Source: Streptomyces sp. A1277
GTDB taxonomy: Bacteria; Actinomycetota; Actinomycetes; Streptomycetales; Streptomycetaceae
Assembly: GCF_004795015.1 (NCBI RefSeq)
Contig: NZ_SSBI01000019.1
Location: forward strand, 57,111-121,110
Direction of reading: 5' to 3'
Length of the DNA: 64,000 nucleotides
This document shows, in pieces, positions 10,467-20,040 of this stretch. The notes under the pieces were generated by a model. That model ran no database searches. It was given only the letters and a program-made list of their open reading frames with translations, and was not told the DNA's origin. Each line of letters opens with the position of its first letter. The stretch's first letter is position 1. Both the position numbers and the translations under genes were made by a program.

Positions 10467-12059
10467 GTGAGCTCGAAACCTGTCGTACTCATCGCTGAAG
10501 AGCTGTCGCCCGCCACGGTGGACGCCCTGGGCCCGGACTTCGAGATCCGGCACTGCAACGGCGCGGACCGCGCCGAGCTCCTCCCCGCGATCGCCGATGT
10601 CGACGCCATCCTGGTGCGCTCCGCCACCAAGGTCGACGCCGAGGCCATCGCCGCCGCGAAGAAGCTGAAGGTCGTCGCCCGTGCCGGCGTCGGCCTGGAC
10701 AACGTCGACGTCTCCTCGGCCACCAAGGCCGGCGTGATGGTCGTGAACGCGCCGACCTCCAACATCGTCACCGCCGCCGAGCTGGCCTGCGGTCTGCTCG
10801 TGGCCACCGCGCGCCACATCCCGCAGGCCAACACCGCCCTGAAGAACGGCGAGTGGAAGCGCTCGAAGTACACCGGCGTCGAGCTGAGCGAGAAGACCCT
10901 CGGCGTCGTCGGCCTCGGCCGCATCGGCGTCCTGGTCGCCCAGCGCATGTCGGCCTTCGGCATGAAGATCGTCGCCTACGACCCCTACGTGCAGCCCGCG
11001 CGCGCCGCGCAGATGGGCGTCAAGCTCCTCTCGCTGGACGAACTGCTCGAGGTCTCCGACTTCATCACCGTGCACCTGCCCAAGACCCCGGAGACGCTCG
11101 GCCTGATCGGCGACGAGGCCCTGCACAAGGTGAAGCCCACCGTGCGCATCGTCAACGCCGCGCGCGGCGGCATCGTGGACGAGGAGGCGCTGGCCTCCGC
11201 GCTCAAGGAGGGCCGCGTCGCCGGCGCCGGTCTCGACGTGTACGCGAAGGAGCCCTGCACGGACTCCCCGCTGTTCCAGTTCGACCAGGTCGTCTGCACC
11301 CCGCACCTCGGCGCCTCCACCGACGAGGCCCAGGAGAAGGCGGGCATCGCGGTCGCCAAGTCCGTGCGCCTCGCGCTCGCCGGTGAGCTCGTGCCGGACG
11401 CGGTCAACGTCCAGGGCGGTGTCATCGCCGAGGACGTGCGCCCCGGGCTGCCGCTCGCCGAGAAGCTCGGCCGGATCTTCACGGCGCTCGCCGGTGAGGT
11501 CGCGGCCCGCCTCGACGTCGAGGTCTACGGCGAGATCACCCAGCACGACGTCAAGGTGCTCGAACTCTCCGCGCTCAAGGGCGTCTTCGAGGACGTCGTG
11601 GACGAGACCGTGTCCTACGTCAACGCCCCGCTGTTCGCGCAGGAGCGCGGCGTCGAGGTCCGCCTGACGACCAGCTCCGAGTCGCCCGACCACCGCAACG
11701 TGGTCACCGTCCGCGGCACGCTGGCCGACGGCCAGGAGGTCGCGGTCTCCGGCACGCTGGCCGGCCCCAAGCACCTCCAGAAGATCGTCGCCATCGGTGA
11801 GCACGACGTGGACCTGGCGCTCGCCGACCACATGGTCGTGCTGCGCTACGAGGACCGCCCCGGCGTCGTCGGCGCGGTCGGCAAGATCCTCGGCGAGGCC
11901 GGGCTGAACATCGCGGGCATGCAGGTCTCCCGCGCCGACGTGGGCGGCGAGGCGCTGGTCGTCCTCACCGTTGACGACGACGTCCCGCCGTCGGTGCTGG
12001 CCGAGATCTCCTCGGAGATCGGTGCGGCCTCGGCCCGCTCGGTGAACCTCACCGACTGA
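10467..12059 (+). CDS. serA: D-3-phosphoglycerate dehydrogenase
   Basis: First enzyme of serine synthesis, oxidising 3-phosphoglycerate with NAD+. At 530 residues it is the long type found in actinobacteria. It has substrate and Rossmann domains (GLGRIGVLVAQR motif; catalytic Arg in NAARGGIVDEEAL; His in CTPHLGAST), an intervening domain (about 320-450) and a C-terminal ACT domain (VLRYEDRPGVVGAVGKILGE) for serine feedback. The GTG 10467 start is preceded by GAGG at spacing 6. It follows ilvC but with its own 260-bp upstream region and a terminator between, so it is probably a separate transcript. Confidence 0.96.
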   Translation: MSSKPVVLIAEELSPATVDALGPDFEIRHCNGADRAELLPAIADVDAILVRSATKVDAEAIAAAKKLKVVARAGVGLDNVDVSSATKAGVMVVNAPTSNIVTAAELACGLLVATARHIPQANTALKNGEWKRSKYTGVELSEKTLGVVGLGRIGVLVAQRMSAFGMKIVAYDPYVQPARAAQMGVKLLSLDELLEVSDFITVHLPKTPETLGLIGDEALHKVKPTVRIVNAARGGIVDEEALASALKEGRVAGAGLDVYAKEPCTDSPLFQFDQVVCTPHLGASTDEAQEKAGIAVAKSVRLALAGELVPDAVNVQGGVIAEDVRPGLPLAEKLGRIFTALAGEVAARLDVEVYGEITQHDVKVLELSALKGVFEDVVDETVSYVNAPLFAQERGVEVRLTTSSESPDHRNVVTVRGTLADGQEVAVSGTLAGPKHLQKIVAIGEHDVDLALADHMVVLRYEDRPGVVGAVGKILGEAGLNIAGMQVSRADVGGEALVVLTVDDDVPPSVLAEISSEIGAASARSVNLTD

Positions 12060-12110
12060 GACATCCCGCCGCCGGCTCCCGTGTCCGGCAGGTGACCGTG
12101 CCCGGCATTT

Positions 12111-12151
12111 AGACGCGCGTCTTACACAAACGTCTGCATGCCGGGTACGCT
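12111..12151 (+). promoter_or_regulatory. tetR promoter with palindromic operator
   Basis: AGACGCGCGTCT (12111-12122) is a perfect 12-bp palindrome abutting a possible -35 (CTTACA, 12122-12127). An 18-bp spacer leads to a possible -10 TACGCT (12146-12151), and the ATG of the regulator lies 7 nt further at 12158. A further half-site GTCT lies at 12132-12135. The layout suggests autorepression and a leaderless transcript. Confidence 0.5.
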
Positions 12152-12157
12152 GCTGTC

Positions 12158-12769
12158 ATGGGACATCGTGAGGATCTGCTCGAAGGCGCGAAGCGCTGCC
12201 TGCTGGAGAAGGGGTACTCGCGCACGACGGCGCGCGACATCGTGGCCGCGTCGGGGACGAACCTCGCCTCCATCGGCTACCACTACGGCTCCAAGGAGGC
12301 CCTGCTGAACCTCGCCTTCGTCAAGGTGACGGAGGAGTGGGGCGAGATGCTGACCAAGGGCGGCGAGGAGGACGCGGCCGAGGCGGAGCCCGAGGTGCCG
12401 GCCGCGCCGCTCGACCAGTTCCGCGAGACCTGGGAGCGGGTCATCGGGAGCTACGAGCAGACCCGCGCCGTCTGGCAGCTCCAGATGGAGGTCATCTCCC
12501 GCATCGACTCCGACCCCGAACTGCAGAAGGCCCTCGCCGTTCCGCAGCGCGCGGGCCGTGACGGGCTCGCCGAGAACATGCTCGGCATCGACCCCGAGGC
12601 CGAGCCCGAGAAGGCCCGGGTGGCCGGCCTCTTCTGTCAGGCGCTGCTCGCCGGTGTCATGGTCCAGTGGCTGATGGACACCGATTCGGCGCCCTCCGCG
12701 CAGGACCTGACGGACGGGCTGAAGGCGGTCCTGGAAGGGCGGACGCCCGGGCACGAGGGCTCGCGCTGA
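12158..12769 (+). CDS. TetR-family transcriptional regulator
   Basis: A 203-residue one-component repressor. The N-terminal helix-turn-helix (about 5-50) shows the family pattern GYSRTTARDIVAASGTNLASIGYHYGSKEALL. The C-terminal ligand-binding domain (about 75-195) is all-helical and its ligand is not identifiable. No SD precedes ATG 12158, and the candidate -10 ends 6 nt before it, so translation may be leaderless. Its last codons lie in the first unit of a 38-bp tandem repeat. No target gene is adjacent apart from the divergent or convergent neighbours, so autoregulation through the upstream palindrome is the only target I can suggest. Confidence 0.9.
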   Translation: MGHREDLLEGAKRCLLEKGYSRTTARDIVAASGTNLASIGYHYGSKEALLNLAFVKVTEEWGEMLTKGGEEDAAEAEPEVPAAPLDQFRETWERVIGSYEQTRAVWQLQMEVISRIDSDPELQKALAVPQRAGRDGLAENMLGIDPEAEPEKARVAGLFCQALLAGVMVQWLMDTDSAPSAQDLTDGLKAVLEGRTPGHEGSR

Positions 12770-12889
12770 CTGCCGGGCGGACGCCCGGGCACGAGGGCTC
12801 GCGCTGACCACCGGGGCGGACGCCCGCGCGCGAGGGCTCGCGCTGACTGCCGGGCGGACGCCCGCGCGCGAGGGCTCACGCTGACTGCC
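12737..12889. repeat. four tandem copies of a 38-39 bp unit
   Basis: Units begin with GGGCGGACGCCC at 12737, 12775, 12814 and 12852 and continue through CGAGGGCTCGCGCTGACTGCC-like sequence. The first unit contains the last codons and TGA stop of the tetR gene; copies 2-4 fill the gap to the convergent PucR-type gene. Copies 1 and 2 are closest, while 3 and 4 carry GCGCGCGAGG in place of GGGCACGAGG. The duplicated TGA recurs in each unit. The GGGC/GCCC arms could form short hairpins and may terminate both convergent genes. Confidence 0.9.
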
Positions 12890-12903
12890 GGGGCGCCGGC
12901 GGC

Positions 12904-14046
12904 TCAGAGCCGGGCCGCCTTCAGGGCCATGTGGAGCAGCAGCCGGTCCTCGCCGTCGTTCAGGTCGAGGCCGGTGAGCTGCTGGACGCGGGAGAGGCGG
13001 TAGTACAGCGTCTGGCGGTGGATGCCCAGCTCGGCGGCGGTCCGCGACGCCTGGCCCGCGCAGTCCAGGAACATCTCGGCGGTGCGGGCGAGGTCCCGGT
13101 GCGGCGGGGTGAGCAGCGGGCGCGCCACGTGGTCCGGCGGTGTGTCCGGGGCGAGCGCGGTCAGCGTCCGGTACGGGCCGATGGCCGACCACTCGGAGAC
13201 CGGGCCGTACCGGCTCTCCGCCGCCGCGGCGCGGGCCGCCGCCGACGCCTCGTGCCAGGCGTCGGCCAGCTCCGCGAGACCGCGGCGCGGGACGGCGATC
13301 CCGGCGGTGGCGGCCGTCCCCGCGTCGGCGCGCAGCCGGTCGGCGGCGGTGAGCGCCGGGTCCAGCACGTCGGGGGAGCGCAGCCGGATCAGGGCGGCCA
13401 GTGCGGGAGGCCCGGACCGGCCCGGGGGCGGGGCGCCGGTCAGCGCCGCCGCCGAGGGGACCGTGCGCACCGCGGGCGCCCCGTCCGGCCACGGGGTCAC
13501 GCACACCACGGTGTGCAACCCCTCCGCGTCCGGGCCGAGCGCCTCGCCCAGCGCGGCCACCGCCATGTCCCGCTGCCAGCCGCGCCCGGCGCCGAGGACC
13601 GCGCCGAACTCGCGGGACAGATCGGTGCCCGCCCGCTCCTCGTCGGCGAGCAGCGCGCCGATCCGGGCCGCCACCTCCATGGCCGCGTCGAGCTGCCGGT
13701 CGGTCGGCCCGGGGTCGGCGTCCAGCAGCCATACGTAACCGAGCACGACGCCCCGATGGCGTACCGGCAGGCAGATGCGGTCCCGGTTGACGCCGGCCTC
13801 GGGGGCGGCGGGGATGCGGACGGGGCCGGTGGCGCGGGTGATGCCGTAGTTCTCGAACCAGGCGCGGACCGCCGGGGTGGAGCGGCGGGTCAGGATCGAC
13901 CGGGTGCGGACCGGGTCCATGGCCGTGGTGTCGTCGCTGTCGTGGGCCCCGAAGGCGACCAGGCCGAAGTCCCGGTTCTCCAGCGTCGCCGGGACGCCGA
14001 GCAGCGCCGAGATCTCGTCCACCAGCTCCTGGTAATCGCCCTTCAC
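12904..14046 (-). CDS. PucR-family regulator of proline catabolism
   Basis: A 380-residue PucR-type activator. The N-terminal sensory part has a GAF-like segment (about 1-150) and a central region. The C-terminal helix-turn-helix (about 320-375) carries the signature [27 protein letters not shown]. It is divergent from the proline dehydrogenase/P5C dehydrogenase genes, the usual place for their regulator in Streptomyces, so I infer that it senses proline or P5C. GTG 14046 is chosen because the protein then begins with the conserved [15 protein letters not shown] region; GTG 14133 would add residues upstream of the operator-like palindrome. It converges on tetR across the 38-bp repeats. Confidence 0.88.
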   Translation of the reverse strand: MKGDYQELVDEISALLGVPATLENRDFGLVAFGAHDSDDTTAMDPVRTRSILTRRSTPAVRAWFENYGITRATGPVRIPAAPEAGVNRDRICLPVRHRGVVLGYVWLLDADPGPTDRQLDAAMEVAARIGALLADEERAGTDLSREFGAVLGAGRGWQRDMAVAALGEALGPDAEGLHTVVCVTPWPDGAPAVRTVPSAAALTGAPPPGRSGPPALAALIRLRSPDVLDPALTAADRLRADAGTAATAGIAVPRRGLAELADAWHEASAAARAAAAESRYGPVSEWSAIGPYRTLTALAPDTPPDHVARPLLTPPHRDLARTAEMFLDCAGQASRTAAELGIHRQTLYYRLSRVQQLTGLDLNDGEDRLLLHMALKAARL

Positions 14047-14067
14047 CCGCCCATTCTCGCACCCCTT

Positions 14068-14112
14068 CAGACATATGTCTGAGATCCAGTCCACGGATGC
14101 GTGACAGCTGTC
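14068..14112. promoter_or_regulatory. palindromic sites in the PucR-putA intergenic region
   Basis: CAGACATATGTCTG (14068-14081) is a perfect 14-bp palindrome 22 nt upstream of the PucR-type gene start. GACAGCTGTC (14103-14112) is a second perfect palindrome 22 nt further. Both carry GAC/GTC arms and lie between divergent genes, so one or both may be the binding site of the PucR-type protein. A possible -10 for the proline dehydrogenase gene is TAGATT at 14138-14143. Confidence 0.5.
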
Positions 14113-14234
14113 GATGGCCGAGGATCGGAGCAATCCTTAGATTTCACGGTGGTTCTCCGTGCTGTACCGCTTGTGCCCCGTACCGGGCATATGTGGTGGT
14201 GCGGTCTTGTTCGTACTTTCCGTGGAGGTGCCCC

Positions 14235-15161
14235 GTGCTGGGTCCCGTGATTCTCGCCGCGTCCCGCAGCGACAAGATGCGCCGGTTCGTCTCGGCCGCG
14301 CCCGGCACCAAGCAGGTCGTGGACCGCTTCATCGCCGGTGAGACGGTCGACCAGGTCGTCACGGTGATCCAGGACGCCGCAGGCAAGGGCCTGGAGCTCA
14401 CCCTCGACGTCGTCGGCGAGGACATCACCACCCCCGAGCAGGCCGCCGCCGCGCGCGACGCCTACCTGGAGCTGACCGGCCGGCTGAAGGACCTCGGTCT
14501 GGGGGCCCGGGCGGAGATGTCCGTCAAGCTCTCGATGTTCGGCCTGTCGCTGGAGGACGGCCACGAGCTGGCCCTCGCCAACGTGCGCCCGGTGGTCGAG
14601 GCCGCCGCCGCGATCGGCACCACGGTCACGCTGGACGCCGAGGACCACACCACCCTGGACTCGATGTTCGCCATCCACGAGGAGCTGCGGAAGGACCACC
14701 CGGAGACCGGGTGCGTCATCCAGGCGTACCTGTTCCGCACCGAGGAGGACGCCCGCCGCCTCGCCGCCGCCGGCAGCCGCGTGCGGATCGTGAAGGGCGC
14801 CTACAAGGAGCCCGCCTCCGTCGCGTACCAGGACAAGGCCGAGATCGACAAGGCGTACGTCCGCATCCTGCGGACCCTGATGGAGGGCGAGGGCTACCCG
14901 ATGATCGGGTCCCACGACCCCCGCCTGATCGCCATCGCCCAGGAACTGGGCCGCAAGGCCGGCCGCAAGCTGGACGAGTACGAGTTCCAGATGCTGTACG
15001 GCATCCGCAGCGACGAGCAGATCCGGCTCGCGGCCGAGGGCCACCGCATGCGTGTCTACACCGCGTACGGCACCGACTGGTACGGCTACTTCATGCGCCG
15101 CCTCGCGGAGAAGCCGGCCAACCTGCTGTTCTTCGGCCGCTCCATCCTCACCCAGGGCTGA
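14235..15161 (+). CDS. proline dehydrogenase (monofunctional)
   Basis: FAD-dependent enzyme oxidising L-proline to 1-pyrroline-5-carboxylate, membrane-associated and passing electrons to quinone. At 308 residues it is the short, monofunctional type. It forms a TIM barrel with the family motifs SVKLSMFGL, VTLDAEDHTT, RIVKGAYKEP, YEFQMLYGIR and the C-terminal RRLAEKPANLLFF. GTG 14235 is preceded by GGAGG at spacing 6. P5C dehydrogenase follows 39 bp downstream, giving a two-gene operon that takes proline to glutamate. Confidence 0.95.
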   Translation: MLGPVILAASRSDKMRRFVSAAPGTKQVVDRFIAGETVDQVVTVIQDAAGKGLELTLDVVGEDITTPEQAAAARDAYLELTGRLKDLGLGARAEMSVKLSMFGLSLEDGHELALANVRPVVEAAAAIGTTVTLDAEDHTTLDSMFAIHEELRKDHPETGCVIQAYLFRTEEDARRLAAAGSRVRIVKGAYKEPASVAYQDKAEIDKAYVRILRTLMEGEGYPMIGSHDPRLIAIAQELGRKAGRKLDEYEFQMLYGIRSDEQIRLAAEGHRMRVYTAYGTDWYGYFMRRLAEKPANLLFFGRSILTQG

Positions 15162-15200
15162 GCCCCTTCCATCCCGCTACCTGAAGGAGCAAAGGAACCC

Positions 15201-16832
<1,632 letters not shown>

Positions 16833-16874
16833 CGCCCTTCGGGGCGCCGCAACCCCGGCGCCCCGCCCCGATTC

Positions 16875-16910
16875 CCGCCCCCGTCCGGTTCCCCTGCCGG
16901 ACGGGGGCGG
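16875..16910 (+). terminator. terminator after pruA
   Basis: CCGCCCCCGTCCGG (16875-16888) pairs perfectly over 14 bp with CCGGACGGGGGCGG (16897-16910), with an 8-nt loop, and is followed by TTT. It lies 42 bp after the pruA stop and, being symmetric, may also serve the convergent gene remnant. Confidence 0.88.
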
Positions 16911-16926
16911 TTTCCATGGGCGTCCC

Positions 16927-17385
16927 TCAGCCCCAGCCGTGCACGGCCACGGCCCGGGTCCACCCGGCCGCACGGATCAGCATCTTGCCGGTGTTCTCGC
17001 CGCGCAGCATGCCCAGGAAGCCGTCCACGGTCCGTTCGAAGCCGTCCACGACCGTGACGTCCGGCGTGATCCGGCCGGTGCGCAGCTGCGGTACGAGCAG
17101 CTCCTCCAACCCGCCCTGCGCGTCCTGGTGGTTGCGCACCAGGACGCCTTCGAGGCGCAGGCTCTTGCCCACCACGTCGAACAGGTCGCGCGGGGCCGGC
17201 GGCGGGCGGTGCGCCGCGTGGTACTGGGCGATGGCGCCGACCCAGGCGATCCGGCCGAACTCGCGCATCGCCGCGATCGTGCCCTCCAGGTGGTCCCCGC
17301 CGACGTTGTCCACGACGGCGTCGATCCCGTCCGGTGCCGCCTTCGCCAGCAGCTCGCCGACCGGCCCGACGAGCTGGTCGGGGGA
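16927..17385 (-). pseudogene. remnant (C-terminal half) of a zinc-type MDR/NADP-dependent oxidoreductase
   Basis: The minus-strand frame ending at TGA 16927 encodes about 150 residues that match the C-terminal half of the NADP-dependent medium-chain dehydrogenase family (curcumin/prostaglandin reductase type): ELLAKAAPDGIDAVVDNVGG, FGRIAWVGAI, SLRLEGVLVRNH and GENTGKMLI. The N-terminal catalytic domain and glycine-rich Rossmann start are missing. Upstream of about 17385 the frame runs into the antisense of a LysR remnant. Together with the next entry this looks like one deletion that removed the 5' halves of a divergent gene pair. The exact junction is uncertain by some 20 bp. Confidence 0.8.
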
Positions 17386-17753
17386 GTGCTGCGGGAGGAG
17401 GAGTACGCCCTCGTGCACCCGGCCGGCCATCCGGCGCCCCGGACGCTCCCGCTGCTGGACTGGGCGGAGAACTGCACCTCGTACACCCGCGACTGGTGGG
17501 CGGCGCAGGACTGGATCCCCCGGGCGACCGTGGAGGCCGAGGACGACGGAGCGGTGCTCTCGATGGTGTCCGCCGGTCTCGGTATGGCGATCATGCCCGG
17601 ACTGTCCCTCCATGGAGCACCGGCCTCGGTCGAGATCACCGCACTCGGACCGGAGCGCCCGACCCGCTCCGTGGGCTACGTCACCACCCTGAGCTGGCAC
17701 GATCCCCCGCCGTGCGGGCCCTCATCCGGGAGCTGAGAGTGAGCGGCGGGTGA
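17386..17753 (+). pseudogene. remnant (C-terminal part) of a LysR-type regulator, also frameshifted
   Basis: The plus-strand frame from about 17386 encodes the effector-domain end of a LysR-family regulator (LREEEYALVHPAGHP, DGAVLSMVSAGLGMAIMPGL), without any DNA-binding domain. After SWHDP near 17705 the conserved ending AVRALIRELRVSGG continues only in another frame. The local CCCCC run is two C longer than the in-frame version would need. Both the missing 5' half and the frameshift mark it as dead. It would originally have been divergent from the oxidoreductase remnant. Confidence 0.8.
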
Positions 17754-18011
17754 ACGGACGTAAACCTCCGTCTCAGATAGTAGGAAGTCCGAGTAATTGT
17801 GGAGACAGACCGGCCCGGCTGTTCTAGCTTTGTAGAAGCCGAACGTCTCGCTAGATCAAGCGACTGGCGGTCGTGAGCGCGCGCCCTTGAGCAGGCAACC
17901 CCTGCGGCGCCTGCTCCCCGCCCCTTCCGGCGCCTCGAAATCACTGATCTCGACATCACCTTCACGCTGTTCGATCTCGAAATCCGCGCGATCTCAAGGA
18001 GTCGATCCACC
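17754..18011 (+). promoter_or_regulatory. 258-bp upstream region of the small basic protein gene
   Basis: No ORF is supported here. The sequence is less GC-rich than its surroundings near 17780-17830 (AGATAGTAGGAAGTCC, AGTAATTGTGG, and TAGCTT as a possible -10). Further on, GAGCAGGC/GCCTGCTC form an 8-bp inverted repeat around 17892-17921, and the string GATCTCGA recurs twice before an AAGGAG ribosome site. A long structured 5' leader is plausible but unproven. Confidence 0.35.
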
Positions 18012-18143
18012 ATGGCCGAGACCACTGTCCGCCGCCGTGTCCGTCACGCCCACCGCCCGGCCGAGTCGGAGCGGAAGGCTGCCGCCGCCGCCCTTCAGCG
18101 CGCCCTCGACCGCAGGGACAACGGCGGCTCCACCGGTCACTGA
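18012..18143 (+). CDS. small basic protein, 43 aa, function unknown
   Basis: ATG 18012 has AAGGAG at 17996-18001, a good ribosome site with a 10-nt gap. The product is 43 residues, rich in Arg and Ala (MAETTVRRRVRHAHRPAE, then an Ala-rich helix, then a Gly/Ser tail), with no signal or membrane segment. I recall similar short ORFs annotated as hypothetical in other Streptomyces at this position before leuB. Arg density suggests nucleic-acid or ribosome binding but nothing in the sequence proves it. Confidence 0.6.
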   Translation: MAETTVRRRVRHAHRPAESERKAAAAALQRALDRRDNGGSTGH

Positions 18144-18171
18144 ACCGGCCCCCGCCGGCCGCACCCAGCCG

Positions 18172-18227
18172 CCCGCACTCAGCCGGCCCCGTTCAGCCTC
18201 CCGCACCCAGCCGGCCCCGTTCAGCCG
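18172..18227. repeat. two tandem 28-bp units
   Basis: The unit CCCGCACYCAGCCGGCCCCG continues to TTCAGCC and occurs at 18172-18199 and 18200-18227, with a partial degenerate copy just upstream. It sits at the broken 3' edge of the phosphatase remnant and may have arisen with its decay. Confidence 0.8.
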
Positions 18228-18628
18228 CGGCGTCGTCAGGTGGCGCACCTCGGCGTCGATCTTCCGGCTCAGCGCCCACGGCTTGAGCCCGATGCGGTGT
18301 AGGGGCGGCGCACCGCGAAGGGGACCTGCCAGGAGACCGCCATCTGCGTCTTCGGGTAATCGGCGCCGTACGCCAGGTGCCGGCCGAACGGGGCGACCAG
18401 CGAGCCGTCGACCGGGGTGGTGCTGGGCGAGGTGAGCACGGTGGGCGCCGCGTACGCGGAGGAGGAGGCGAGCGAGGTGCCGGTCCCGGTCCCGACGACG
18501 GCCGCGGTCGCCGCACCGGTGCGCAGCACCCCGCGGCGGGTCAGCCGGGTGCGCAGGTAGTCGTGCTGCTCGGCCATGCTCATGCGTTCGGCGAGCTTCT
18601 CGGGGATACCGAAACGGGGGATGTCCAT
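18225..18628 (-). pseudogene. remnant of an exported purple acid phosphatase-like protein
   Basis: ATG 18628 opens a normal N-terminus (MDIPRFGIPEKLAERMSMAE, then a Tat-like signal RLTRRGVLRTGAATAAVVG and Ala-X-Ala site) and continues into VAPFGRHLAYGADYPKTQMAVSWQVPFAVRRP, typical of the N-terminal Ig-like domain of metallophosphoesterases of this class. Soon after, near 18300, the family sequence (IGLKPWALSRKIDAEVRHL) carries on only in a different frame. It stops at about 18225, where tandem 28-bp repeats begin. The whole catalytic domain is absent. It is divergent from leuB. Confidence 0.75.
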
Positions 18629-18758
18629 GGGCGACAACCTCCACCGGCCGGCTGTCGCGATCCCGTCGAATAGGTGAACGGTGCACGTACAACTGCCCAT
18701 GTGTCCGTATGGTGGACGTGACGTGTCATGGGGTGGGACGGGCAGTAAGGTGCCGGAC

Positions 18759-19799
18759 ATGTCTCGCAGCATCAATCTCGCAGTGATCCCCGGTGACGGT
18801 ATCGGCCAGGAGGTCGTGGCCCAGGGCCTCAAGGTCCTCAACGCTGTTCTCCCGCAGGATGTGAAGCTGGAGACCAAGGAGTACGACCTCGGCGCCCGGC
18901 GCTGGCACCGTACCGGTGAAACCCTCCCCGACGCGGAGCTCGACGCCCTCAAGGGCCACGACGCCATCCTGCTCGGCGCGATCGGTGATCCGTCCGTGCC
19001 CTCCGGCGTCCTGGAGCGCGGGCTGCTGCTGAAGCTGCGCTTCGCCTTCGACCACTTCATCAACCTGCGGCCGTCGAAGCTCTTCCCGAACACCGGGACC
19101 CCGCTGGCCGGCCGTCCGGACATCGACTTCGTCGTCGTCCGCGAGGGCACCGAGGGCCCGTACACCGGCAACGGCGGCTCGCTGCGCACCGGCACGGAGC
19201 ACGAGGTCGCCACCGAGGTCAGCCTGAACACCGCCTTCGGGGTCGAGCGCGTCGTCCGCGACGCCTTCGAGCGCGCCGCCGCCCGCCCGCGCAAGAAGCT
19301 GACGCTGGTCCACAAGAACAACGTCCTCGTGTACGCGGGCCACCTGTGGAAGAACACCTTCGACAAGGTGGCGGCCGAGTACCCGCAGGTCACCACCGAC
19401 TACCTGCACGTCGACGCCGCGACGATCTTCTTCGTCACGCAGCCGGAGCGCTTCGACGTCATCGTCACCGACAACCTCTTCGGCGACATCCTCACCGACC
19501 TCGCCGCGGCCGTCTCCGGCGGCATCGGCCTGGCCGCCTCCGGCAACATCAATCCGACGGGTGCCTTCCCGTCGATGTTCGAGCCGGTCCACGGCTCCGC
19601 CCCCGACATCGCGGGGCAGGGCAAGGCCGACCCGACCGCCACGATCCTCTCCGTCGCCCTCCTGCTGCGCCACCTCGGCTACGAGGCCGAGGCCGTGCGC
19701 ATCGAGGACGCCGTCTCCGCAGACCTCGCGGAGCGCGACGGGTCCGCTCGCAGCACCGACGAGATCGGCGACGCGCTCGCGGTACGCGTAGCGGGCTGA
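18759..19799 (+). CDS. leuB: 3-isopropylmalate dehydrogenase
   Basis: NAD-dependent oxidative decarboxylase of leucine synthesis, 346 residues. It carries the isocitrate/isopropylmalate dehydrogenase motifs: [11 protein letters not shown], the Tyr in GPYTGNGG, the catalytic Lys in HKNNVL, the acidic metal site in [13 protein letters not shown] and the NAD-binding [15 protein letters not shown]. Start ATG 18759 has TAAGG 8 nt upstream; the in-frame upstream extension to 18681 is not needed. It could also act on citramalate-derived methylmalate in the isoleucine route, as LeuB does where CimA is present. It stands alone between a remnant gene and a terminator. Confidence 0.95.
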   Translation: MSRSINLAVIPGDGIGQEVVAQGLKVLNAVLPQDVKLETKEYDLGARRWHRTGETLPDAELDALKGHDAILLGAIGDPSVPSGVLERGLLLKLRFAFDHFINLRPSKLFPNTGTPLAGRPDIDFVVVREGTEGPYTGNGGSLRTGTEHEVATEVSLNTAFGVERVVRDAFERAAARPRKKLTLVHKNNVLVYAGHLWKNTFDKVAAEYPQVTTDYLHVDAATIFFVTQPERFDVIVTDNLFGDILTDLAAAVSGGIGLAASGNINPTGAFPSMFEPVHGSAPDIAGQGKADPTATILSVALLLRHLGYEAEAVRIEDAVSADLAERDGSARSTDEIGDALAVRVAG

Positions 19800-19817
19800 T
19801 CCGACGACTCCACCACG

Positions 19818-19850
19818 AAGCCGCCGGGTCGCAGACGCACCCGGCGGCTT
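19818..19850 (+). terminator. terminator after leuB
   Basis: A 12-bp perfect stem, AAGCCGCCGGGT (19818-19829) with ACCCGGCGGCTT (19839-19850), begins 18 bp after the leuB stop and is followed by CTCCT. The following 190 bp before ilvE contain a possible -10 GATAAT at 19928-19933. Confidence 0.88.
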
Positions 19851-20040
19851 CTCCTGCGCGGCCCCGGGGGCGACCATCGAACCCCCGGACCGCATTCGCG
19901 CCATTTCCTGCAAGGGCCCCGTCGGGCGATAATCGAACGGGACCGTGGCCCGCAGTGAAGCTCGGACGTCCTAGCACCTGTCTGGCACAGGGGGCGCGGA
20001 CGCGGTCCTCCACACACGAAACGGTGAAGGACACGCACTC

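Noticed and set aside
12737..12889. Possible CRISPR array
   Set aside because: Units are contiguous 38-39 bp tandem copies without unique spacers, and no cas genes are present. The 18-bp units in cvnA and the 12-bp units at 23425 are likewise not CRISPR.
17386..17736. Functional LysR regulator starting at GTG 17386
   Set aside because: The frame has no DNA-binding domain, no ribosome site, and its conserved C-terminal end lies in another frame.
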